10,072 nt of DNA from Sulfurovum sp. (lineage in GTDB: Bacteria > Campylobacterota > Campylobacteria > Campylobacterales > Sulfurovaceae): positions 1 to 10,072 of the forward strand of contig DYTG01000061.1 in NCBI GenBank assembly GCA_020726085.1, written 5' to 3'. Shown here piece after piece: positions 1 to 5,461 of this stretch. Within the stretch, counting starts at the first letter, position 1, and each line of letters begins with the position of its first letter. Below the pieces are notes generated by a model that worked only from the letters and a program-made list of their open reading frames with translations, was not told the DNA's origin and searched no databases. The position numbers and the translations under genes are program-made.

Positions 1-130
1 CCCCTTTGCTGTCTCTACAGATACAAACCGCATCACTTTTGGAATCTTTGGGCAGGGTAGGGGGCTGGGGTTTGGAGGGATATGAGGCAAATGCCTTTTT
101 TAATTTTTTGAGTTGCTTTTTATATTCCAT
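1..130 (-). CDS. Partial hypothetical protein, N-terminal 43 codons
   Basis: An open frame starts with ATG at 130 (minus strand) and stays open to the left edge, so only the N-terminus is visible. It begins with a strongly basic segment (MEYKKQLKKLKKAF), then a proline-rich stretch (PSKPQPPTLPKD), then a Cys-x-Cys pair (residues 36-38, VCICRD) that could be the start of a metal-binding site. Its start lies two bases after the stop of the small gene upstream. No clear Shine-Dalgarno is seen, so translation probably depends on coupling. I do not recognise the family. It is the last visible gene of the operon carrying the channel/OmpA pair, so its identity would say most about what that pair does. 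That the frame is real is inferred from its position and openness only. Confidence 0.5.
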   Translation of the reverse strand, partial: MEYKKQLKKLKKAFASYPSKPQPPTLPKDSKSDAVCICRDSKG

Positions 131-132
131 TT

Positions 133-312
133 TTAGGATTTTTGGGCAAATATCCAACCCCAAACTCGTTTAATCAAGCTCTTCTTGGGTAATGGTGTCT
201 CTTGAATAAGATGCTCACTCACAAGAGGAGGGGCGATATGGAGTTGTTCTTGCTCTAACAATCGCTCCAACTTATAACGTGCTTGGCGGATTTTAGAGGG
301 TTTAAATTGCAT
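133..312 (-). CDS. Small basic hypothetical protein (59 aa)
   Basis: The ATG at 312 is preceded by a good Shine-Dalgarno (AGAAGG, six bases away). A TTG directly before it is also in frame but less likely as start. The gene overlaps the 3' end of the OmpA-like gene by 11 bases and ends two bases before the next start, which is the arrangement of a translated operon gene. The product begins with a basic helical segment (KPSKIRQARYKLERLLEQEQ), has a central LVSEHLIQETPLPKK stretch, and ends with a short aromatic, basic segment (IKRVWGWIFAQKS). That end could lie along a membrane but is too short for a convincing transmembrane helix. No signal peptide and no known domain are recognised. Being between the motor-like pair and the next gene, it may be an accessory subunit or adaptor, but this is only inference from position. 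Confidence 0.6.
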   Translation of the reverse strand: MQFKPSKIRQARYKLERLLEQEQLHIAPPLVSEHLIQETPLPKKSLIKRVWGWIFAQKS

Positions 313-1432
313 CAAGAACCTTCTCTATCTCTTGCATGGCTTCAGTGTTTTTGAGTCTAAATTTAATCTCAATTCGTCGTGAAGCCATCTTGTCTTCTAC
401 TCCATCGGTTACAACAGCGTCCATATAGGCTCGTCCGCTTGAAACCATCAAGGGTTTAATGTCGTAACGTTCGACAATATTGAGTCCAGTAAGGTAATTC
501 ATAACCGCCAACGCCCTATCTTGGGAGAGTTTGAGATTGTAGAGATACCCTCCGTCGCTATCGGTATGTCCCTCTATGACAATGGTATCAAGATGAGGGG
601 CGATATTGGGATTGCTAAGGAGTGCGGTAATGTACTCTTCAAAAGAGCGTTGCAATTCACCTTTGGCTTGTGCTTTAAGAGTGCTACTGCCTACATCAAA
701 GAGTATCCCCGAAGCCAAACGAAGCGAACCGCTTTTGGGGTCAATAGTGATTTTATCGCCCAATTCCCGTTTGAGTTCGGTAATGACTTTGATACGCATA
801 CCCGTGAAAGCTTTGATTTTGGCTCTTTGGGCTTGAAGTTTGGCGACCATTTGATTGTATCGGCTATCTTTTTCATCCAAAGCGTTGAGCAATTCGAGAA
901 GTTTTTCATCTTTGAGCTTGACTTGATCTTTGGTATCGGTGAGTTCATTGGAAAGTACAACGACTTTGTTTTCATAATCTTGAAGTGCTTTGTTGCGTTT
1001 TTGCAACGATTGGTTGGTGTCGCTTAAAACATTTTGAATAATGACAATTTTTTTATCAAGCTCATCTTTGGAAGTATTGCTTTGGAGTAGCATACGGTTG
1101 AGCTTTTGAATCTCTTCATCTTTGAGGGCAAGGAGACGTTTACTCTCATTAATGACGTGATTTTTGGCATCAATGGTAGAGTTTTGTTCGTGGGTTAAAG
1201 ATTTTTCGAGTTGCAGTTGGGCGATGGTGGTGTTGAGTTCTATTACTTTGATACGGAGATCTTTTTCTACGAGTTCAAGCTTGAGTTCTTTTTGGGTGAG
1301 GTGGGCTTTGAGAATAATTGATTTGGAGACGATAGCCCCGATGAGCAAAATAAAGACAAAAAGCAACCCCGCCATCAAATCGGCATAGGATATCCAAAAG
1401 TTGCTTTGGGCGTTTTTTTCTCGTCTAAACAT
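302..1432 (-). CDS. MotB/OmpA-type protein with long coiled coil
   Basis: This 376-residue protein is the likely stator or anchor partner of the channel protein encoded just upstream. The N-terminus is short and basic. It is followed by one membrane helix (about residues 12-36) carrying the motif FWISYADLMAGLLF, whose Asp18 sits where MotB- and ZorB-type proteins have their ion-binding aspartate. Residues about 45-205 are a charged heptad-like coiled coil. The C-terminal OmpA peptidoglycan-binding domain (about 225-360) shows EGHTD (287-291), SQDRA (304-308) and ASRRIEIKF (350-358). The family knowledge says this domain grips peptidoglycan while the helix lines the channel. The ATG at 1432 overlaps the stop of the preceding gene by eight bases, with GAGAG as a modest ribosome site. 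A GTG one codon earlier is possible. The coiled coil between helix and OmpA domain is much longer than in flagellar MotB or typical ZorB. The domain assignment is firm; the system it serves is not. Confidence 0.88.
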   Translation of the reverse strand: MFRREKNAQSNFWISYADLMAGLLFVFILLIGAIVSKSIILKAHLTQKELKLELVEKDLRIKVIELNTTIAQLQLEKSLTHEQNSTIDAKNHVINESKRLLALKDEEIQKLNRMLLQSNTSKDELDKKIVIIQNVLSDTNQSLQKRNKALQDYENKVVVLSNELTDTKDQVKLKDEKLLELLNALDEKDSRYNQMVAKLQAQRAKIKAFTGMRIKVITELKRELGDKITIDPKSGSLRLASGILFDVGSSTLKAQAKGELQRSFEEYITALLSNPNIAPHLDTIVIEGHTDSDGGYLYNLKLSQDRALAVMNYLTGLNIVERYDIKPLMVSSGRAYMDAVVTDGVEDKMASRRIEIKFRLKNTEAMQEIEKVLDAI

Positions 1433-2522
1433 CACTCTCTCGGTTTAAGGATTTTTGAATGGCTTGGTTTTGTTGGCTAATGACTACGGCAAAATCACCC
1501 AGCTTGTGGACAATTTGGGCTATCTCTTCATCAAGCTTGACAAAGGTTTTCTCCAATGAGCTGTCAAAGTGTTCCATGGTTTGTTGCATACTTTGGGTGC
1601 TTTGATTGAAACCCTCGATGTTTTCACGGATGTTTCGCACCGCATTGACGCTCTCTTTTCGACTCTCAATAAGCGCTACCGTATTACGCAACTCTTTGGA
1701 GGATTGGCTCATGTTTTGGGTAAGCGAATCAAAGGTACGCATCGTCTCTTCTAAAACTACTTTAAAGTTTTTCATGTATTGTTCGTTGAGTTCTTTGACA
1801 AAATTGAGACTAAAGGTCTCTTTGAGTGTCGTAATAATCTCTTGATCTTTGAGAGCGTTTTGCATATGTTGGTGTTTGATAAGTTCGCTTTTTTTCCAAA
1901 TGTGTTTTTGGTAAAATTTCTCTAGCTCCAAAATGTATTTATCAACCTTTGATAGACCACGTTTTTCAAAGTAGGTCCACCAAAGCGAGAGAAAGATACC
2001 GTAAATCGAAGCGTAAAACGCCGTCCCAATACCCGCAAGAAGTACCGTAATCTCATGGTCAAGCGACGTGACATCTTTGACGCTAAAATCGGGCATAGAG
2101 ATAGCAATAGCGATAAACGTACCCAAAATACCCAGCATTGGAAAGATACTGGGAGCTATTTGAGCAAAGTTGTCGTTGCGAATATCTTTGTAGTACTCTT
2201 GGATGTATTCATGGATATTAAGGGTTGATTTGACTTCATTCATGATAGCAAGAGCGTTGGTTTCAAGCGCTTTTTTGAGAGAAGCTTCCATTTCCTGCTT
2301 TTGGCTATGCATCTCACAAATGGCGTAGTTGGCGTTGTGCTTGATAAAAAAGATAAAAATAGCAAAAATAATCGCCACAACGCTAAGAGTATGGAGCTCA
2401 GCTTTGAGAGGTACTAGCCCAATGTAGCCCATAGCAACCATGAGTAGAATAATCAAAGGAAGCGATAAAATAATAAAAAAGTATTGCGTACAGTCGTAGT
2501 TTTCTCTCTCAAGCGTATCCAT
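1425..2522 (-). CDS. MotA/TolQ/ExbB-type proton channel protein
   Basis: A 365-residue inner-membrane protein with the four-helix layout of the MotA/ExbB family. Helix 1 is at about residues 14-37 and helix 2 at 45-61. A charged cytoplasmic segment (62-120) follows, then helix 3 (122-143) with the family signature PSIFPMLGILGTFIAIAIS and helix 4 (158-184) with LLAGIGTAFYASIYGIFLSL. The remaining 175 residues form a cytoplasmic coiled-coil tail ending in repeated Gln/Ser/Glu-rich heptads. In this family such subunits form a pentamer around a dimer of the MotB-like partner and turn ion flow into rotation or force. The ATG at 2522 has a good AAGGA ribosome site eight bases upstream and its own TATAAT box. 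The tail and the OmpA-type partner resemble ZorA/ZorB more than TolQ/TolR, but the tail is shorter than in the best-known ZorA proteins. Confidence 0.88.
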   Translation of the reverse strand: MDTLERENYDCTQYFFIILSLPLIILLMVAMGYIGLVPLKAELHTLSVVAIIFAIFIFFIKHNANYAICEMHSQKQEMEASLKKALETNALAIMNEVKSTLNIHEYIQEYYKDIRNDNFAQIAPSIFPMLGILGTFIAIAISMPDFSVKDVTSLDHEITVLLAGIGTAFYASIYGIFLSLWWTYFEKRGLSKVDKYILELEKFYQKHIWKKSELIKHQHMQNALKDQEIITTLKETFSLNFVKELNEQYMKNFKVVLEETMRTFDSLTQNMSQSSKELRNTVALIESRKESVNAVRNIRENIEGFNQSTQSMQQTMEHFDSSLEKTFVKLDEEIAQIVHKLGDFAVVISQQNQAIQKSLNRESDV

Positions 2523-2551
2523 TAAACTATCCTTTGTTGGAGTAAAACTGC

Positions 2552-2557
2552 ATTATA
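2552..2557 (-). promoter_or_regulatory. Probable -10 box for the channel/OmpA genes
   Basis: On the minus strand a perfect TATAAT in the context GTTATAATGC lies 29 bases upstream of the channel-protein ATG, leaving a leader of about 20 bases with the AAGGA ribosome site. No good -35 is present, as is usual in Campylobacterota. It would let the channel and OmpA genes be expressed apart from the regulator gene. The regulator's own promoter has the same GTTATAAT with a TTTAAC about 10 bases upstream. Confidence 0.5.
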
Positions 2558-2559
2558 AC

Positions 2560-2576
2560 AGTGTTTGTTAAACACT
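2560..2576. promoter_or_regulatory. Inverted repeat beside the -10, candidate operator
   Basis: A perfect 7-base inverted repeat (arms AGTGTTT and AAACACT, 3-base centre) lies between the regulator stop and the internal TATAAT, where a -35 would be. No T-run follows on either strand, so it does not look like a terminator. Its position against a promoter directly downstream of a ribbon-helix-helix gene makes it a candidate operator for that protein. This is inference. Confidence 0.4.
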
Positions 2577-2578
2577 TT

Positions 2579-2860
2579 CTACTTCCAACGAGTGGAGTAA
2601 TCACTAAAATCCTCCTCCTCTTCATCAATAAGCGGTGGCAAATCGTAGTTATCCAAATCGTAAGGGTCCCTGATGTTCTCCTCTTTGAAATCGCTCTCAA
2701 AATCATCGCTCTTAAACGCCTCATTAATATCCATCAAATCGATATAGTACTTTAAAGCCTCCTTAAATATATCATTAATCCCCATATTCATCTCCTCTTG
2801 AAGCTCCTCTAGGCGTTTGTGAAGCTCTGTTGGGATGGTAAAGGTAATCTCTCGTTGCAT
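2579..2860 (-). CDS. Ribbon-helix-helix regulator with acidic tail
   Basis: A 93-residue protein. Residues 1-43 fit the ribbon-helix-helix (MetJ/Arc/CopG) DNA-binding fold: a short strand (REITFTIP) that would pair in a dimer and enter the major groove, helix A (TELHKRLEELQEEM) and helix B (INDIFKEALKYYIDLM). Residues 44-93 are a very acidic, probably disordered tail rich in Asp and Glu, ending DEEEEDFSDYSTRWK. The start chosen is the ATG at 2860 because an excellent AGGAGAGG site lies just upstream. An ATG eight codons earlier would put that site inside the gene. The gene heads the minus-strand operon, 56 bases before the channel gene, and is likely an autoregulator. A ribbon-helix-helix head with a disordered acidic tail is also the layout of many antitoxins. 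No conventional toxin gene follows directly, so which role applies is open. Confidence 0.78.
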   Translation of the reverse strand: MQREITFTIPTELHKRLEELQEEMNMGINDIFKEALKYYIDLMDINEAFKSDDFESDFKEENIRDPYDLDNYDLPPLIDEEEEDFSDYSTRWK

Positions 2861-2869
2861 AGTCCTCTC

Positions 2870-2917
2870 CTTAGTTAAGGTCATAAATTATTTACAATTA
2901 TAACTACACTTAGTTAA
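2870..2917. repeat. Direct repeat flanking the regulator promoter
   Basis: The 9-mer CTTAGTTAA (plus strand) occurs at 2870-2878 and again at 2909-2917, 39 bases apart, on either side of the regulator's -10 box. The left copy is also part of the hyphenated palindrome CCTTA/TAAGG (2869-2880). The right copy is part of AACTA/TAGTT (2902-2915). Two copies bracketing a promoter beside a ribbon-helix-helix gene suggest operators for autorepression. This is inferred from position only. Confidence 0.4.
2897..2902 (-). promoter_or_regulatory. Probable -10 box for the regulator gene
   Basis: A TATAAT in the context AGTTATAATTG lies 37 bases upstream of the regulator's ATG at 2860, giving a leader of about 30 bases that contains the strong AGGAGAGG ribosome site. 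No clear -35 is seen. The matching GTTATAAT plus upstream TTTAAC at the channel gene suggests that both promoters answer to the same factor. Confidence 0.5.
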
Positions 2918-2950
2918 AAACAACCTCTAAGGAGCAGTCGCTTTAAATTT

Positions 2951-2999
2951 TTGCACTTTGAATTTTGATATATTTTTTTGTCAAATGCAATTATCAAAA
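2951..2999. repeat. Two overlapping inverted repeats in AT-rich DNA
   Basis: Arms TTGCACTTTGA (2951-2961) and TCAAATGCAA (2981-2990) pair over 10 bases with one bulge. A second pair, TTTTGATA (2963-2970) and TATCAAAA (2992-2999), is perfect over 8 bases. The two stems interleave, so only one can form at a time. Whether this is functional or AT-rich coincidence cannot be told from one sequence. Confidence 0.3.
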
Positions 3000-3014
3000 A
3001 ATAGAGACTCAGCT

Positions 3015-3036
3015 GTAGGTTCGGCTTTAGCCGAAC
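3015..3036 (+). repeat. REP-like hairpin, forward copy
   Basis: A GTAG tetranucleotide (3015-3018) is followed at once by a perfect 8-base hairpin (GTTCGGCT, centre TT, AGCCGAAC, 3019-3036). A 5' GTAG or similar tag next to a short GC-rich hairpin is the known layout of bacterial REP sequences mobilised by RAYT transposases. The GC-rich hairpin stands out in AT-rich surroundings. No RAYT gene is in the window. Confidence 0.55.
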
Positions 3037-3056
3037 ATTTAGAGGTCATGTAATGT

Positions 3057-3209
3057 TTAAAACTCGGCTAAAGCCGAGGTTACGGATTCAAGGTCGTTGC
3101 TTGTGACATATTTGAAAATAGATTGCTTCGTGTCTTGATGACCTATCCAATAGATGGTATATTGAGGATTTTGGGACTTTGATCCCACTTCCGATAAAAG
3201 TGCGTAAGG
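3057..3209 (-). pseudogene. Possible gene remnant, 50 codons
   Basis: On the minus strand a frame runs open for 50 codons between a stop at 3210-3212 and a TAA at 3057-3059, with no ATG start or ribosome site. The peptide has a coding-like composition (parts read NPQYTIYWIGHQDTKQ and IFKYVTSNDLESV), unlike the neighbouring frames, which break into short runs. Its last codons are supplied by the second REP-like hairpin. It could be the decayed C-terminal end of a lost gene. I do not recognise the family, and chance remains possible for a frame this short. Confidence 0.3.
3063..3083 (-). repeat. REP-like hairpin, inverted copy
   Basis: On the minus strand a GTAA tag (3083-3080), close to the GTAG of the first copy, precedes a 7-base hairpin (CTCGGCT, centre TT, AGCCGAG). 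The core CGGCTTTAGCCG is identical to that of the copy at 3019-3036 but in opposite orientation, 26 bases away. Two opposed REPs form the unit called a BIME in other bacteria. No T-run follows, and the flanking genes diverge, so a terminator role is unlikely. Confidence 0.55.
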
Positions 3210-3250
3210 TTAGTTTTTAAGGCTATTTTTGAATTTTTTGCGATACTCAA

Positions 3251-3280
3251 ATTTTGTTTACAAAATATTTTTGCTATACT
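3251..3280 (+). promoter_or_regulatory. Promoter of the secretion operon
   Basis: The run TTTTTGCTATACT ends in an extended -10 (TGC plus TATACT, 3272-3280), close to the T-rich, TGnTATAAT-type promoters of Campylobacterota. Transcription would start near 3287, leaving a leader of about 50 bases before the transporter ATG. A small inverted repeat (ATTTTG, TTTA, CAAAAT, 3251-3266) sits where a -35 would be and may be a regulator site. No -35 consensus at correct spacing is present. Confidence 0.6.
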
Positions 3281-3337
3281 ACGAAGAAAATAAATTCTAT
3301 AGACTCATACTAATTTTGAATAAGGTATTAAACTCCC

Positions 3338-5461
3338 ATGAAACATGAAACCCTTTTAAATGCTTTTGTTTTTTTATCCAAGTATTATGGCAAAGATATA
3401 TCCAAGCACTCCATTTTGGCACAATTACCCAAATTTGATGGGGATATTCCCTATGAATATATTGGCAGAGTTTCTCAAAAGCTTCACTTTGAGTCCAAAA
3501 TCATTTCACTCAAAATCTTTAACCTTGAAAAAGAGTTTTTGCCTGTTATTGCCAAAACCAAAAACGATCGTTTCCATGTAGTCCTTGAATACGATGATAA
3601 AAATTTTTTGCTCAAAAGCAACGCGCTTGAAAATGGTACACAAAAGGTCTCCAGAGAGCATTTTGAGGAGATGTTTGAACATGAAGTGATTTTAATAAAA
3701 CCCAGTTTTAATTTCAACAAAAGCAATCAGCGTTTCAAAAATCTCAATCCTAAAAGCTGGTTTATGGACTCTTTGATTTTTAATAAAAGTCTCTACTCTC
3801 AGTTGATTTTGACTACGATTATGATTAATATTTTGATTCTTGCATTGCCTATGTTTACGCTCAATGTCTATGACCGAGTGATACCTAATAATGCCATTGA
3901 AACGCTTTGGGTTTTGACATTTGCTGTGGTGGTGGCTTTGATTATCGAGTTTGTGCTTAAGATGTTGCGTACCTATTTTTTGAGTCATATCGGCAAAAAG
4001 ACTGATATTTTGGTCTCTATCAATATTTTTGAGCATCTTATGAACCTTAAGCTTGAACAAAAGCCTGCCTCAACGGGTATCTTTAGCAATACTCTTGCAT
4101 CGTTTGAAAAGGTACGAGAGTTTTTGACAAGTGCTACGATGGTGACTATTATTGATATGCCTTTTGCTCTCTTTTTTATTGTTATTATTTTTATGGTAGG
4201 GGGCGAACTGGGCTATATTCCGTTGCTTACGGCTATTATTATTATTCTTATTGCCCTTGTTTCGCAACAGCGACTCAAACCTATCGTAGAGGAGTCTTTT
4301 TATCAATCCAAGCTCAAGCACGGCAATTTGGTCGAGTCGGTTTATGGACTAGAGAGTATCAAAGCCATAGGAGCTACCAATCGTATGTATTCACGCTGGG
4401 AGACTAGCATCAAAGAGACGACACAATCCAATCATAAAATCCATATTGAATCCAAACTCGCCTCTACGCTGATTTCTACGGTGGTTCAAATTAGCTCTAT
4501 TGCGTTGGTGGCGTTGGGGTCGTATATGGCGATTGTGGATAAGAGCATTACGATGGGGGTGATTATTGCTGCGATGATTCTTAACTCTCGTGCCATGTCA
4601 CCTATTGCTCAGTTTGTCTCTATTTTGTCGCAGTTTAATATCACGCTAAGTTCTTATAAAGCACTTGATCAATTTATGAAGCTTGATGATGATCGCTACA
4701 AACAAGCAAAGTATATTCGTATCGATGAAAACAGAGGAGATATGGTACTCGATAGCGTATCGTTTCGTTATCCCAATGCACAGTTTGAGATACTCAAAAA
4801 TATCAATCTAACCATTCGCTCAGGGGAGAAGATTGCGATACTAGGCAAGGTAGGTTCGGGAAAATCAACCCTTATTAAACTCTTAGCCAATCTCTACGAG
4901 CCTACATCGGGTTCGCTTATGCTCAATGATGTCGATATTCGTAAAATTGATTCGAGCGATGTGCGCTCTTTGGTATCGCTTATTCCACAAGATGTGATGC
5001 TCTTTTCAGGCAATTTACGAGACAATATCGCCCTAGGATACGATGCGATGAGCGATAAGGATATTTTTGAAATTTTAGATACTGTTGGACTCTCTACTTT
5101 GGTTAAACGCAACAAAAAAGGGCTTGAGATGGAGATTGGTGAACGAGGAGATGGGCTTTCGGGTGGCGAAAAAAAGAGCGTTACCATCGCTAGGGCATTG
5201 GCTAGTAATACCCATGTACTTTTGGCTGATGAACCTACCGATTCAATCGATGCTCAAACAGAGCGTTATATTATAGAGCATATTAAAAAGAGCATTCAAG
5301 ATAAAACCTTTGTAGTAGTCACGCATAAGCCCTCTATTTTGCAACTTGTTGATAGGGTATTGGTTGTCGAGGATGGCAAGATTGTGCTTGATGGTCCCAA
5401 GCAAGAGGTGTTGGCAAAAATTACGAAATCAAAAAAAGCAGGAGATCCCTATGAAGCATGA
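3338..5461 (+). CDS. Type I secretion ABC exporter, LapB/RtxB-like
   Basis: A 707-residue exporter-type ABC protein (membrane and ATPase domains in one chain) that powers one-step secretion of a large protein across both membranes. Residues 1-120 match the C39 peptidase-like fold, but the catalytic cysteine region reads LLNAFVFLSKYYGK and contains no Cys. It is therefore a non-cleaving substrate-docking domain, as in LapB, RtxB and HlyB. Six membrane helices span about 150-430. The ATPase domain has Walker A GKVGSGKST (503-511), signature LSGGE (607-611, usually LSGGQ), Walker B VLLADE (D631, E632), D-loop SID instead of the common SALD, and the switch His663. The leader has only a weak AAGG, 12 bases before the ATG, so translation may be modest. 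It overlaps the fusion-protein gene by 11 bases. The class is sure; the cargo is inferred from the downstream adhesin-like gene. Confidence 0.94.
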   Translation: MKHETLLNAFVFLSKYYGKDISKHSILAQLPKFDGDIPYEYIGRVSQKLHFESKIISLKIFNLEKEFLPVIAKTKNDRFHVVLEYDDKNFLLKSNALENGTQKVSREHFEEMFEHEVILIKPSFNFNKSNQRFKNLNPKSWFMDSLIFNKSLYSQLILTTIMINILILALPMFTLNVYDRVIPNNAIETLWVLTFAVVVALIIEFVLKMLRTYFLSHIGKKTDILVSINIFEHLMNLKLEQKPASTGIFSNTLASFEKVREFLTSATMVTIIDMPFALFFIVIIFMVGGELGYIPLLTAIIIILIALVSQQRLKPIVEESFYQSKLKHGNLVESVYGLESIKAIGATNRMYSRWETSIKETTQSNHKIHIESKLASTLISTVVQISSIALVALGSYMAIVDKSITMGVIIAAMILNSRAMSPIAQFVSILSQFNITLSSYKALDQFMKLDDDRYKQAKYIRIDENRGDMVLDSVSFRYPNAQFEILKNINLTIRSGEKIAILGKVGSGKSTLIKLLANLYEPTSGSLMLNDVDIRKIDSSDVRSLVSLIPQDVMLFSGNLRDNIALGYDAMSDKDIFEILDTVGLSTLVKRNKKGLEMEIGERGDGLSGGEKKSVTIARALASNTHVLLADEPTDSIDAQTERYIIEHIKKSIQDKTFVVVTHKPSILQLVDRVLVVEDGKIVLDGPKQEVLAKITKSKKAGDPYEA

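Larger units (their letters stand above)
2861..3337. other. Divergent intergenic region, 477 bases
   Basis: This stretch separates the leftward operon from the rightward secretion genes and has no intact gene. From left to right it holds the regulator's ribosome site and promoter, an AT-rich part with nested inverted repeats, a pair of REP-like hairpins, a coding-like remnant on the minus strand overlapping the second hairpin, a weak 5-base inverted repeat (TGGGA/TCCCA, 3172-3187), and the promoter of the transporter operon. It is unusually long for such a compact neighbourhood, which suggests insertion or decay of an element here. Confidence 0.7.

Noticed and set aside
521..1027. A 168-codon open frame on the plus strand
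   Set aside because: It lies wholly opposite the OmpA-type gene, whose frame shows clear conserved motifs. The plus-strand translation is Phe-rich, has no known motif and no ribosome site, and is a shadow of coiled-coil codons.
2560..2576. Inverted repeat just after the regulator gene considered as a terminator
   Set aside because: The stem is only 7 AT-rich pairs and is followed on the minus strand by GTTATAAT, not a T-run. A promoter or operator role fits better.
2976..2987. Minus-strand TTGACA considered as a -35 box
   Set aside because: No -10-like hexamer occurs at 16-18 bases. A TATAAT nearer the regulator gene explains its transcription better.
3015..3083. GC-rich hairpins considered as a bidirectional terminator
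   Set aside because: The flanking genes diverge and there is no T-run after either stem. The tag-plus-hairpin layout fits REP elements better.
5346..5450. Upstream extension of the membrane-fusion-protein frame
   Set aside because: The 35 extra codons lie entirely over the exporter gene. The AGGAG-supported ATG at 5451 matches the family's usual start.
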